Of a stretch of DNA of 64,000 nt, positions 8,875-17,272 are shown in pieces; position 1 is the first letter of the stretch; every line of letters starts with the position of its first letter. The DNA is from Mesorhizobium muleiense. Lineage in GTDB: Bacteria; Pseudomonadota; Alphaproteobacteria; Rhizobiales; Rhizobiaceae. The notes beneath the pieces were generated by a model that did not search any database, was not told the DNA's origin, and saw nothing but the letters and a program-made list of their open reading frames with translations. Both the position numbers and the translations under genes were made by a program. The stretch covers positions 1 through 64,000 of the forward strand of contig NZ_FNEE01000027.1 of assembly GCF_900099905.1 (NCBI RefSeq), written 5' to 3'.

Positions 8875-10398
8875 TCAGACCTGCCCCCGTACTTTTTGCA
8901 ACAGGACCCCCGCAAGGATGGCCGCAGCCAGCGCCACCAACGCGCAGATACCGGCCGTCATCTGGAACGCCTGAGTGAACGCCTCCCGCGCTTTGCCGAG
9001 TAGATCGGAACCGAGCGTCTCCGGTAAGGCGATTGCAACTGCGACGGCGCCTCCAAGCGTGTCCTTGGCAACTCTGATTTCTTGTTCGGACACCCCATCC
9101 GCGACCATCCCGGTCACGCCGCTGCGATAGATGGCGGTGACGATGCTGCCAAGGATCGCGATGCCGAGCGCGCCGCCCAACTCACTGCTGGTTTCCGCGA
9201 GGCCCGAGGCCGCACCGGCTTGCCCGGGTTCAACGGTGCCCACGATGAGGTCGGTGGCCAAAGTGAACACCGGTGCAAGGCCCAGGGAGAAGACGCTGTA
9301 GCCTGTGACGATGACCGCGAGATCGGCTCGGCCGCCACTGCGGGTGAGAATAAGGAATCCCACTGCCGCGAGCGCAAGGCCGGCAGCCATCACATAGCCC
9401 GGGCGAGCCTTACCGACCGCGATCGGCGTCAGCATCGAACCGGCGATGAAAGCGATGGCGGAAGGCACCGTCCAAAGGCCCGCTACAAAGGGTCCCATCC
9501 CGAGCACCAGCTGCAGATATTGCGCGATGAAGAGAAATGAGCCGAACGCGACGAAGAAGCCGAGAACGTTGACCGCCAATGAAGCGCTGAAGGCGCGCGA
9601 GCGAAAGAGCCGCAGATCGACCAGGGGATTTTTCAGCCGTGGTTGACGCAAGACGAAAACGGCGCCGACAGCCGCGCCGAAGACAATGGCGAAGGCCGCC
9701 TCCAGGCCGAATCCATGTTCGGCGATTTCCTTGATGCCGTAAATCACCGAAAGCACCGCGACAAGTGACAGCGCGGCGCTCAAGATGTCGAGCCGACCCG
9801 CTTCGGGATCGCGATACTCGGGCAGGACCATTGGACCGAACACCAGCAACGCGACCATGACCGGTACGGCCACGAGGAACACGGAACCCCACCAGAAATA
9901 GCTCAGCAGGATGCCCCCGACCAGCGGACCGATGGCAGCGCCCGCCGAGAAGCTGGCGATCCAGACGCCGATCGCAACCGTGCGCTCCCTCGGATCGAGG
10001 AACATGTTGCGGATCAACGAAAGGGTGGACGGCGCAAGTGTCGCTGCGGCAATCCCGAGCAGCGCACGCGAGACGATCAACATTTCGGCGCTTGTGGAGA
10101 ACGCCGCGAAGACCGAAGCAATTGCAAATGTTACCGCGCCGATCAAAAGCAGTCTGCGGCGGCCGATGCGGTCACCCAGCGTGCCCATCGTGATCAGGCA
10201 TCCGGCAAGCAGAAAGCCATAAATGTCCACGATCCACAGAAGTTGCGAACTCGAAGGCCTCAAGGCTGCGCTCAACCGCGGCACAGCCAAATTCAAAACC
10301 GTCAAGTCCATGGAATAGAGCAGGCAAGGCAGCGCGATAACCGCGAGCCCGGTCCATTCGCGCCGTGTAGCCCTGGGGCCCCGCTCAGTGTGCTCCAT
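8875..10398 (-). CDS. MFS multidrug transporter, DHA2 family (14 transmembrane segments)
   Basis: This 507-residue integral membrane protein is a drug:proton antiporter resembling the SmvA/QacA group. The N-terminus contains LDLTVLNLAVP-like sequence (LYSMDLTVLNLAVP, residues 27-40), with the acidic residue typical of motif D1. Motif A is DIYGFLLAGCLITMGTLGDRIGRRRLLL, and motif C-like sequence ASFSAGAAIGPLVGG lies near residue 150. The length and hydrophobic pattern suit 14 transmembrane segments. It is convergent with the phzF-like gene and is followed on its promoter side by the truncated VOC copy. The 163 bases between phzF and this gene hold nothing I can identify. The substrate is unknown. 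Confidence 0.93.
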   Translation of the reverse strand: MEHTERGPRATRREWTGLAVIALPCLLYSMDLTVLNLAVPRLSAALRPSSSQLLWIVDIYGFLLAGCLITMGTLGDRIGRRRLLLIGAVTFAIASVFAAFSTSAEMLIVSRALLGIAAATLAPSTLSLIRNMFLDPRERTVAIGVWIASFSAGAAIGPLVGGILLSYFWWGSVFLVAVPVMVALLVFGPMVLPEYRDPEAGRLDILSAALSLVAVLSVIYGIKEIAEHGFGLEAAFAIVFGAAVGAVFVLRQPRLKNPLVDLRLFRSRAFSASLAVNVLGFFVAFGSFLFIAQYLQLVLGMGPFVAGLWTVPSAIAFIAGSMLTPIAVGKARPGYVMAAGLALAAVGFLILTRSGGRADLAVIVTGYSVFSLGLAPVFTLATDLIVGTVEPGQAGAASGLAETSSELGGALGIAILGSIVTAIYRSGVTGMVADGVSEQEIRVAKDTLGGAVAVAIALPETLGSDLLGKAREAFTQAFQMTAGICALVALAAAILAGVLLQKVRGQV

Positions 10399-10536
10399 CA
10401 GAATGCTCCTCCTTCTAGATCTTCTTCCGTGGAGTCGGTTCTGTATCGAGGACGATCGGGAGGCACTCGATCCGACACTGAGTGATCTTTTTGCTCCGTT
10501 CAGCCGATCCGGGTGTTGCGAGGCACGTTGTTGAGT

Positions 10537-10724
10537 GCGGCTCAGGCACCCCGGTGGCTGATCTGTCGATCGAGGTCGACAATGTCGACGCGGTTTGTCT
10601 TCGCGCGAACGAGATCGGTTGCAGAGTGGTCTATGATCGGACCGACGAACCGTGGGGAGTAAGACGCTTCTTCATTGCCGACCCGGCCGGCAAGCTGCTC
10701 AACCTGCTCTCGCATCTTCGGTAG
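10537..10724 (+). pseudogene. Truncated 3' copy of the VOC gene
   Basis: In frame it encodes GSGTPVADLSIEVDNVDAV through AGKLLNLLSHLR, matching the C-terminal half of the VOC protein at 7412-7765 with few changes (for example D to A, V to L and LT to RT). The N-terminal half is missing. An open frame begins 55 bases earlier but that part is unrelated. A two-strand half of a VOC fold is unlikely to work alone. The homology continues past the stop codon to 10777. Confidence 0.85.
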
Positions 10725-10777
10725 AAAAAATTGTTCGCAATACTGAACGGGCCCAATTGCCGGTTCCCGGCATGAGC
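10537..10777 (+). repeat. Direct repeat, copy B
   Basis: This is the second copy of the repeat described at 7578-7823. It carries the VOC 3' end, its downstream spacer (ACTGAACGGGCCCAATTG in both) and a relic of the phzF start codon region (CATGAGC). No phzF coding sequence follows. Confidence 0.88.
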
Positions 10778-10815
10778 GGCGGCTCAGGCTAAATTCTGAT
10801 CTGTCGTGATCCTTC

Positions 10816-10974
10816 GCGCCCCCCTCTGTCCTGCCGGACATCTCCCCCACGAGGGGGGAGATTGGCGGTTTTAGCGCCCAGCTAGTCCTGCAATGTTGAA
10901 AGTTGGCGAAAGCGGCGATGACAGCCAATCTCCCCCCAAGTGGGGGAGATGTCCGGCAGGGCAGAGGGGGGCGC
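10816..10974. repeat. Large inverted-repeat intergenic element, copy 2
   Basis: The left arm from 10816 (GCGCCCCCCTCTG, then CCTGCCGGACATCTCCCCCA) is repeated as its reverse complement ending at 10974. Between them lies about 90 bases of mostly non-paired sequence. The plan matches copy 1 at 1650-1829. It occupies the gap between the VOC fragment and the acyl-CoA synthetase gene; the rest of 10725-11022 holds no gene. Confidence 0.8.
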
Positions 10975-11022
10975 TGTCCCGCTGCCATCAAACGCTCTGC
11001 ACCGTCGTGACGCTAACGGCAC

Positions 11023-12660
11023 CTACCCCTTTGCCATCTCCCTGAGCCGGAACTTCTGGATCTTGCCGGTCGAGGTCTTCGGGATTTCGGCGAAGATCAC
11101 AGCTTTCGGCATTTTGAAGCGGGCGAGCAGCGCGCGGCAGTGATCGATGATCTCGGCCTCGGTCGCCGTCCTGCCCGGCTTCAGCTCGACATAGGCGACC
11201 GGCACCTCGCCCCATTTGTCGTCGGGCCTGGCGACGACGCCGCAGGAGGCGACCGCGCCGTGCTTGTAGAGCGCCTCCTCGACTTCGATCGAGGAGATGT
11301 TCTCGCCGCCGGAAATGATGATGTCCTTGGAGCGGTCCTTGAGCTGGATGTAGCCGTCGGGATGCATGACGCCGAGGTCGCCCGAGTGGAACCAGCCGCC
11401 GGCGAAGGCCTCGTCGCTCGCCTTGCGGTTCTTCAGATAGCCCTTCATGACGATGTTGCCGCGGAACATGACCTCGCCGATCGTTTCGCCGTCGGCCGGC
11501 GTCGCCTCCATCGTCTCGGGGTCCATCACCGTCAGATCCTCGAGCGCGGCATAGCGCACGCCTTGCCTGGCCTTCCTCGCCGCCTTCTGTCCCTTCTCCA
11601 GCCCATCCCACTCGCCATGCCATTCGTTGACGACAGCCGGGCCATAGGTCTCGGTCAGGCCATAGAGGTGGGTGACGGCAAAACCCGCATCGGCCATGCC
11701 CGACAGCACCGCTTCCGGCGGCGGTGCCGCAGCGGTGTTGAAGGTGACCGTCTGCGGAAATTGCCGCTTGTCCTCGTCGCTGGCGTTGATCAGCACCGAC
11801 ATCACCACCGGCGCGCCGCACAAATGGGTGACGCCGTGGTCGGCGATGGCGTCGTAGATCGGCTTCGGCCGCACCCAGCGCAGGCAGACATGGGTGCCGG
11901 CCTGCACGGCCAGCGTCCAAGGAAAGCACCAGCCATTGCAGTGGAACATCGGCAGCGTCCACAGATAGACCGCATGCTTGCCCATGCCGGCATGGATGGT
12001 GTTGGCATAGGCCATCAGTGCTGCACCGCGATGGTGATAGACGACGCCCTTGGGATTGCCTGTCGTGCCGGAGGTGTAGTTGAGCGAAATCGCATCCCAT
12101 TCGTCGTCCGGCATCGACCAGGCGAAATCCTCGTCGCCACCCGCGACGAAGGTCTCGTAGTCGAGCGAGCCGATCCGCTCGCCCTTGGGATAGGGCGCAT
12201 CAGTGGCGTATTCGGGATCGTCATAGTCGATGACCAGCGGTTTTACCCTGGCCAGCGCCAGCGCCTTGCTGACGACGCCCCCGAATTCGCGATCGACGAC
12301 AAGCACCTTGGTTTCGGCATGGTCGAGCTGGAAGGCGATGACGGCGGCATCGAGGCGGGTGTTGAGCGAATGCAGCACCGCCTTGGTCATCGGCACGCCG
12401 AAATGCGCTTCCAGCATCGGCGGCGTGTTGGACAGCATGACGGTGACGGTGTCGCCCTTGCCGATGCCGCGTTTTTGCAGCGCCGAGGCAAGCTTCAGCG
12501 ATCGCCGCCAGAAATCACGATAGGTCGTGCGCTGGCGGCCATGGATGATCGCGACATGGGCGGGAAAGGTCCTTGCCGCCCGTTCCAGATAGCTGAGCGG
12601 CGTCAGCGGCTGGTGGTTGGCTGGATTCCTGCCGAGATCCTGTTCGTAGGGATTGCCCAT
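11023..12660 (-). CDS. AMP-dependent acyl-CoA synthetase
   Basis: This 545-residue enzyme belongs to the ANL superfamily and activates a carboxylic acid to its acyl-CoA through an acyl-adenylate, using ATP and CoA. The phosphate-binding loop YTSGTTGNPKGV is at residues 195-206, the YGLTET motif is near residue 335, SGD is near residue 423, and the C-terminal lysine region STGKIQKFRLRE is intact. It most resembles the medium-chain or methylthio-propionate type ligases often seen in alphaproteobacteria, but the substrate is not determined by sequence. It is transcribed alone, upstream of an inverted-repeat element and downstream of a ParDE pair. Confidence 0.93.
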   Translation of the reverse strand: MGNPYEQDLGRNPANHQPLTPLSYLERAARTFPAHVAIIHGRQRTTYRDFWRRSLKLASALQKRGIGKGDTVTVMLSNTPPMLEAHFGVPMTKAVLHSLNTRLDAAVIAFQLDHAETKVLVVDREFGGVVSKALALARVKPLVIDYDDPEYATDAPYPKGERIGSLDYETFVAGGDEDFAWSMPDDEWDAISLNYTSGTTGNPKGVVYHHRGAALMAYANTIHAGMGKHAVYLWTLPMFHCNGWCFPWTLAVQAGTHVCLRWVRPKPIYDAIADHGVTHLCGAPVVMSVLINASDEDKRQFPQTVTFNTAAAPPPEAVLSGMADAGFAVTHLYGLTETYGPAVVNEWHGEWDGLEKGQKAARKARQGVRYAALEDLTVMDPETMEATPADGETIGEVMFRGNIVMKGYLKNRKASDEAFAGGWFHSGDLGVMHPDGYIQLKDRSKDIIISGGENISSIEVEEALYKHGAVASCGVVARPDDKWGEVPVAYVELKPGRTATEAEIIDHCRALLARFKMPKAVIFAEIPKTSTGKIQKFRLREMAKG

Positions 12661-12718
12661 CCCGTCCTCCCCATGTTTATCGAACGCTTCGGGACGCTGG
12701 CGAGCGAGGCCGCCTCAG

Positions 12719-13048
12719 CTACTCCTGGCGCCCCTGCCCGCCTTCGCCTTCTGACCATAACGCGTTGATGTCGCGATGCCCTTCGATGCTGTTCGCCACC
12801 TCAAAGCAATCTCCATTATAGCGGAAGAAAATGACGTATCCCCGGAAAGCGAAACTCCGGATGTCCGGCCGGAGATCGGGGCGAGCACGACCGATCGTCG
12901 CCTGCAAGCTCGCCAGATCACGGCATTTCTGGCGCAGAGCATCCACAAAACGGCGGCCAAGCACCAGGCTGCCGCTTTCGCGAGCGACGTATTCAAAGAT
13001 ATTGACCAAATCTGTCTGTACCGACGGCAACATACGCAGCCGTGGCAC
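12719..13048 (-). CDS. parE: ParE/RelE-family toxin (module 1)
   Basis: This 109-residue protein has the RelE/ParE toxin fold: an N-terminal DLVNIFEYVARES helix, a central RPDLRPDIRSFAFRGYVIFFRY strand region with conserved arginines, and a short C-terminal strand. ParE members poison DNA gyrase and RelE members cut mRNA; sequence alone does not decide, although pairing with a ParD-like antitoxin favours ParE. It starts at GTG 13048, two bases after the antitoxin stop, with TAGGAG as ribosome site. The C-terminus (SEGEGGQGRQE) is a hydrophilic tail beyond the fold. Confidence 0.85.
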   Translation of the reverse strand: MPRLRMLPSVQTDLVNIFEYVARESGSLVLGRRFVDALRQKCRDLASLQATIGRARPDLRPDIRSFAFRGYVIFFRYNGDCFEVANSIEGHRDINALWSEGEGGQGRQE

Positions 13049-13050
13049 TC

Positions 13051-13296
13051 CTAGAAGCCTTCCTTTGCGAGTTGCTCAGCCTTGGCTTCCACAGCCGCGT
13101 CAATGTCCTGCTCGGTCGCTTCGCCGTCGTCAGCAAATGACTTATCCAGCATGGCGCGTAGCGCCTTTAGCTTTTCCTCGCGTTCTTCGACCAGGCGCAA
13201 GCCTTCGCGCACGACTTCGCTGGCAGAACCGTAGCGGCCCCGCTTGACAATGTTGGACACGAAAGTTTCCCAGCGCTCACCCAATGATACGTTCAT
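13051..13296 (-). CDS. parD: ParD-like antitoxin (module 1)
   Basis: This 81-residue protein opens with MNVSLGERWETFVSNIVKRGRYGSASEVVREGLRLVEERE, the ribbon-helix-helix DNA-binding pattern of ParD/CopG antitoxins. An acidic C-terminal segment follows that would wrap the toxin. It precedes the toxin gene, as usual for this class, and probably represses the pair. The 137 bases between it and the divergent SorC-type regulator must hold both promoters. Confidence 0.87.
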   Translation of the reverse strand: MNVSLGERWETFVSNIVKRGRYGSASEVVREGLRLVEEREEKLKALRAMLDKSFADDGEATEQDIDAAVEAKAEQLAKEGF

Positions 13297-13433
13297 TGTC
13301 AGGCCTCCTGTTCAGTTTTTATCCCGATAACAAAAATGGCGCAATCACTGGCATCGACAATACCCGCAGTTCACCAAGATTCCACAATTTGACTTTTGTC
13401 GACAGCCGTGAATAATGTCAGCGAGGAGATGGC

Positions 13434-14399
13434 ATGGCGATCCGACCGGCAGAACAGCTTATCCATAAGGCCGCCTGGCTCTACTATGCCCACGGCTTGC
13501 GCCAGGACCAGGTCGCCAGCCAGCTCAAGATTTCCCGCGCCTCGGTCGCCATGTATCTGCGCAAAGCGCGCGAGACCGGCATCGTCAACATCTCGACCTC
13601 GACCCAGCTTTTCACCGACGACGTCATGGCGCGCAAACTCGAAGACGCATTGAAGCTCGATGCCGTCTGGATAGCGCCGGAAAACGGCCATGTCGCCGAT
13701 CCGTCGACCGACATCGCGGTGCTGGCGGCCAGCGTCTTTCTCGAGCTGATCAAGAAGGGCGATCGCATCGGCGTCGCCTGGGGGAGGACCATCTATACGA
13801 TCGCCGACATCATGTCCTATGCCGATCTGCAGGATGTCACGGTGGTGCAGCTCTGCGGCAATCTGGGAGCCCCCTATTCCTACCGGCCCGACCAATGCAC
13901 CATGGAAATCGCCCGCCGGCTCAATGCCAAGGGACTCAATTTCTATGCGCCGCTGGTGCTGACGACAGAGGAACTGGCGCGCAGCCTGCGCGACGAGCCG
14001 GTGATCCGCGAGCAGTTGTCGGGCATCAGCGCGTGCAATCTGGCGCTTTACTCGGTCGGCACCGTCGACGCCGACAGCCATGTCGTCAAATGCGGCGCGC
14101 TGACTGCCAGCGAAATGGAGGTGCTGCGTCGTGCCGGGGCTGCCGGCGTCATCGCCGGTCAGATCATCGACGCGCAAGGCAAGGCGCTCGACTGCAGCTA
14201 CAACAGGCGGATCATTTCGGCGGAGCTGTCATCGCTGCGCAAGATTGAAAAGCGTCTCGTGGTGGTGCAGGAGGACAGCAAGTTCGGACCGCTGGTGGCG
14301 GCGATCGCGGGTGGGCTATGCACGCATCTGGTGGTCGGCGCCCGGATGGCGCGACGGCTGCTCGACGATGCCGGACCGGCAGCAGAAAAGGTCGCCTAG
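13434..14399 (+). CDS. SorC-family sugar-responsive transcriptional regulator
   Basis: This 321-residue regulator has an N-terminal helix-turn-helix (HGLRQDQVASQLKISRASVAMYLRKARETG, residues 20-50). The sugar-binding SorC/DeoR-type effector domain follows, with GDRIGVAWGRTIYTIADI near residue 115 and AGVIAGQIIDAQGKAL near residue 240. Such proteins bind phosphorylated sugars. The downstream gene in the same direction is the aldolase/dehydrogenase fusion, 84 bases away, so it probably controls that enzyme. It may also control the divergent transporter/mtnK locus. An 8-base palindrome TGTCGACA lies at 13397-13404 just upstream and may be part of an operator. A second SorC-type regulator occurs at 59459-60433. 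Confidence 0.9.
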   Translation: MAIRPAEQLIHKAAWLYYAHGLRQDQVASQLKISRASVAMYLRKARETGIVNISTSTQLFTDDVMARKLEDALKLDAVWIAPENGHVADPSTDIAVLAASVFLELIKKGDRIGVAWGRTIYTIADIMSYADLQDVTVVQLCGNLGAPYSYRPDQCTMEIARRLNAKGLNFYAPLVLTTEELARSLRDEPVIREQLSGISACNLALYSVGTVDADSHVVKCGALTASEMEVLRRAGAAGVIAGQIIDAQGKALDCSYNRRIISAELSSLRKIEKRLVVVQEDSKFGPLVAAIAGGLCTHLVVGARMARRLLDDAGPAAEKVA

Positions 14400-14483
14400 A
14401 GAACACAAGCCGCCGCGGAGGCATTGTCATCAAGGCGTCGCGGCATTCCTGTTTTACAACAAAAACAACCGGACGAAGCGAAC

Positions 14484-16538
14484 ATGAAGAACCTGTGGAA
14501 TGACGGCGACGCGGAGAAGCTGGTTGCCGACTATGCGATGAAGGGCGTGGCACGCGACCTGGCGCTGCGCGTCTACACGACCAGGCTTCTGGGCGGCGAA
14601 CCGCGGCTTGTCCTGCATGGCGGCGGCAACACATCGTGCAAGACAAAGGCCATCGATCTCGTCGGCGACGAATGGGACGTGCTCTGCGTCAAGGGCAGCG
14701 GCTGGGACATGGGCATCATCGAGCCGCAGGGCCTGCCGGCGGTCAAGCTCGGCGCGCTGCTCAAGGCGCGGTCGCTCAAAAAACTCTCCGACGAAGACAT
14801 GGTGGCGCTGCAGCGGGTGAACCTGATCGATCCGTCTTCGCCCAACCCTTCAGTCGAGACACTGCTGCACGCCTTCCTGCCGCATAAATTCGTCGACCAT
14901 ACGCACTCGACCGCCATCCTCGCCATTGTCGACCAGGACGACAGCGAGGCGCTGAGCAAGAAGGTTTTTGGCAACAAGATGGGGTTCGTGCCCTACATCA
15001 TGCCGGGATTCGACCTGGCGAAGGCGGCTGCCGATGTCTTCGACGCCGACCCGACGGTCGAAGGCCTGATCCTCGACAAGCATGGCATTTTCACCTTCGG
15101 CGACGATGCCAAGCAGGCTTACGACCGGATGATCCATTATGTTGATATCGCCGAGGATTTCATCGCCAGCCACGGCAAGCCGCGTAGCGAAAAAACCGCC
15201 TTGCCGGCCAGGCTGGCGAAGCCTGCGGAGATTGCGCCGATGCTGCGCGGCGCGGTGGCGGTGGCGCGCGGCGAAGGCCGCTTCGACCGCATGATCAGCG
15301 ATTTCCGCACCTCGGACGCGATCGTCGATTTCATCAATTCGGCAAAAATTGCCGACTATGCCGGGCGCGGCGTGTCGACGCCCGACCTGTCGATCCGCAT
15401 CAAGACCGGACCGATGGCGTTGCCGGCGCCGGACGCGGACAAGATCGGCGACTACAAATCCGTCATTCGCCAGCATGTCGAAAACTTCGCCAGGGACTAT
15501 CGCGCCTACTTCGAGACCAACGACGCGCTCGACGATGTGAAGCGCACTATGCTCGACCAGATGCCGCGCCTGACGCTGGTGCCGGGGCTCGGCATGTTCG
15601 GCCATGGCCGCACGCTGAAGGACGCGAAGATTGCCTCCGACGTCGGTGAAATGTGGATCGAGGCGGTGCGCGGCGCCGAAGCAATCGGCGATTTCCATCC
15701 ACTGTCCAAGGCCGACCTGTTCCCGCTCGAGTACTGGTCGCTGGAACAGGCCAAGCTCGCCGCCAACAAGCCGAAGCCGCTGACCGGCCAGATTGTGCTG
15801 GTCACCGGCGGCGCCGGCGCGATCGGTGCCGCCACGGCAAAGCTGTTCGCCGACAATGGCGCTCATGCGGTCGTCGTCGATCTCGACGCGGCGAGGGCGA
15901 CGGAGGCGGCAAAAAAGGCCGGCAACGGTTCGATCGGCGTCGGCGCCGACATCACCGACCCGGCGCAGATGCGCGCTGCCTTCGACAAGGCGGTCGCCGT
16001 CTACGGCGGCCTCGACATCCTCGTTTCGAATGCCGGTGCGGCCTGGGAAGGCAGGATCGGCGAACTCGACGACGCCACTTTGCGCAAGAGCTTCGAGCTC
16101 AATTTCTTCGCCCACCAGTCGGCGGCGCAGAACGCAGTGCGCATCATGCTCGAGCAGGGCACCGGCGGCGTGCTTTTGTTCAACACCTCCAAGCAGGCGA
16201 TCAATCCGGGTCCGAAGTTCGGCGCCTATGGCATGCCAAAGGCGGCGACGCTTTTCCTGTCCAGGCAATATGCTGTCGACTACGGCGCCCACGGCATCCG
16301 CTCCAATGCCGTCAACGCCGACCGCATCCGTTCCGGGCTGTTGACCGACGCGATGATCGCCAGCCGTTCGAGCGCCCGCGGGGTCTCGGAAAAGGAATAT
16401 ATGGCGGGCAATCTGCTCGGGCAGGAAGTGACGGCCGAAGACGTCGCCCAGGCCTTCCTGCATCAGGCGCTGGCAGAGCGCACCACCGCCAATGTGACGA
16501 CGGTGGATGGCGGCAATATCGCGGCGGCGCTGCGGTAG
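14484..16538 (+). CDS. Bifunctional class II aldolase / short-chain dehydrogenase (RhaD-like)
   Basis: I start this gene at ATG 14484, giving 684 residues; a TTG further upstream has poor spacing. The N-terminal ~400 residues are a zinc-dependent class II aldolase of the rhamnulose/fuculose-1-phosphate type, with GGGNTSCK near residue 41, SGWDMG near residue 75, and HTHSTAI as part of the metal site. The C-terminal ~250 residues are a short-chain dehydrogenase with VLVTGGAGAIGAATAKLF, NAGAAW and the catalytic YGMPK. In rhizobia this architecture is known from rhamnose catabolism, where the products are DHAP and lactaldehyde. No rhamnose genes are here. Nearby mtnK-mtnA suggest instead the cleavage of 5-methylthioribulose or 5-deoxyribulose 1-phosphate, with the dehydrogenase domain processing the aldehyde. 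That substrate is inference. Confidence 0.9.
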   Translation: MKNLWNDGDAEKLVADYAMKGVARDLALRVYTTRLLGGEPRLVLHGGGNTSCKTKAIDLVGDEWDVLCVKGSGWDMGIIEPQGLPAVKLGALLKARSLKKLSDEDMVALQRVNLIDPSSPNPSVETLLHAFLPHKFVDHTHSTAILAIVDQDDSEALSKKVFGNKMGFVPYIMPGFDLAKAAADVFDADPTVEGLILDKHGIFTFGDDAKQAYDRMIHYVDIAEDFIASHGKPRSEKTALPARLAKPAEIAPMLRGAVAVARGEGRFDRMISDFRTSDAIVDFINSAKIADYAGRGVSTPDLSIRIKTGPMALPAPDADKIGDYKSVIRQHVENFARDYRAYFETNDALDDVKRTMLDQMPRLTLVPGLGMFGHGRTLKDAKIASDVGEMWIEAVRGAEAIGDFHPLSKADLFPLEYWSLEQAKLAANKPKPLTGQIVLVTGGAGAIGAATAKLFADNGAHAVVVDLDAARATEAAKKAGNGSIGVGADITDPAQMRAAFDKAVAVYGGLDILVSNAGAAWEGRIGELDDATLRKSFELNFFAHQSAAQNAVRIMLEQGTGGVLLFNTSKQAINPGPKFGAYGMPKAATLFLSRQYAVDYGAHGIRSNAVNADRIRSGLLTDAMIASRSSARGVSEKEYMAGNLLGQEVTAEDVAQAFLHQALAERTTANVTTVDGGNIAAALR

Positions 16539-16582
16539 CTTGGAACTTTGCCATTCTCGCGGTGAGAGATCACCGGAGAATC

Positions 16583-16599
16583 CTAACAAAGATTGTTAG
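16583..16599. promoter_or_regulatory. Short inverted repeat upstream of second parD
   Basis: CTAACAA (16583-16589) and TTGTTAG (16593-16599) are separated by three bases and end 29 bases before the antitoxin ATG. ParD-type antitoxins repress their own operons through such sites, so this is a plausible operator. The evidence is position and symmetry only. Confidence 0.45.
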
Positions 16600-16628
16600 A
16601 CCTTGTGAGATATGATACATGGCCAAGC

Positions 16629-16904
16629 ATGAAAACCCATCCCATGCGCACCCTTACCATATCCCTCACCCCGCAACAGGCGGCCCGCCTGCAAAGCGCT
16701 GTCGAAGGCGGGGGATATGCCTCTAACAGCGAAATTGTCCGCGACGCTCTGCGCCTGTGGGAACAGCGCGAGGAATTGCGCGCCTTGGAGTTGGAACACT
16801 TGAAGCGGGCCTATGCCGACGGCATGGCCAGCGGCAAGCCGGTGGAAGTCGAACCCGCCGAGTTCATACGCGGTTTGAAGGCAGAACGCCGCGCCCGTGG
16901 CTAG
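16629..16904 (+). CDS. parD: ParD/CopG-type antitoxin (module 2)
   Basis: From ATG 16629 this is a 91-residue ribbon-helix-helix protein: RTLTISLTPQQAARLQSAVEGGGYASNSEIVRDALRLWEQRE, then a charged C-terminus with EPAEFIRGLK. An internal ATG at 16644 is an equally good start by homology to the RHH core; neither has a strong ribosome site. It overlaps the toxin gene by 8 bases. It shares the RHH pattern but little sequence with module 1 at 13051-13296. Confidence 0.85.
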   Translation: MKTHPMRTLTISLTPQQAARLQSAVEGGGYASNSEIVRDALRLWEQREELRALELEHLKRAYADGMASGKPVEVEPAEFIRGLKAERRARG

Positions 16905-17184
16905 ATATCGGCTCACGCCGCGCGCCTCGCAAGATTTGCGGGATATTTGGCACACTATCGCAATCGAGAATGAAAAGGCAGCCGACAAGCTGCTTATGCG
17001 CATTTTTGACAAACTGGAACTGGCGGCGGAGCACCCCAAGATGGGCACAGCCAGGCCAGAGTTGAGTGTGACGGCCCGCGTGCTCATCGAGGGCCGCTAC
17101 ATCGTCATCTACGAACCGCAGCTGGAAGGCATCCTGGTCGTGGCGATCGTCCACGGGATGCGCGATCCGGAGCACTGGCTGTAA
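16897..17184 (+). CDS. parE: ParE/RelE-family toxin (module 2)
   Basis: This 95-residue toxin starts at a GTG (16897) inside the end of the antitoxin gene. It shows the ParE pattern: RYRLTPRASQDLRDIWHTIAIEN, AADKLLMRIFDKLELAAEHPKMG, a conserved ARVLIEGRYIVIY strand pair, and a terminal VAIVHGMRDPEHWL. This is closer to canonical ParE than the module 1 toxin. It is convergent with the ABC transporter operon to its right, with a terminator hairpin between. Confidence 0.88.
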   Translation: MARYRLTPRASQDLRDIWHTIAIENEKAADKLLMRIFDKLELAAEHPKMGTARPELSVTARVLIEGRYIVIYEPQLEGILVVAIVHGMRDPEHWL

Positions 17185-17222
17185 ACCACGAGCCTGACGG
17201 CGCAGGCATTCAGACCTGGAAA

Positions 17223-17250
17223 AGAGCGGCCCGCCCGCGAGCCGCTCTTC
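17223..17250 (-). terminator. Intrinsic terminator hairpin of the ABC transporter operon
   Basis: The 9-base arms are AAGAGCGGC (17223-17231) and GCCGCTCTT (17242-17250). Read leftward, the stem is followed by TTTT from the AAAA at 17221-17224, so it best serves the leftward binding-protein gene ending at 17273. It may also stop the convergent toxin gene. Confidence 0.65.
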
Positions 17251-17272
17251 CCTTGGGCCTGTGATGGTACGC

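Noticed and set aside
14424..14483. An N-terminal extension of the aldolase/SDR fusion from TTG 14424
   Set aside because: The GGAGG there is only two bases from the TTG, and the extension (SSRRRGIPVLQQKQ) is not aldolase-like.
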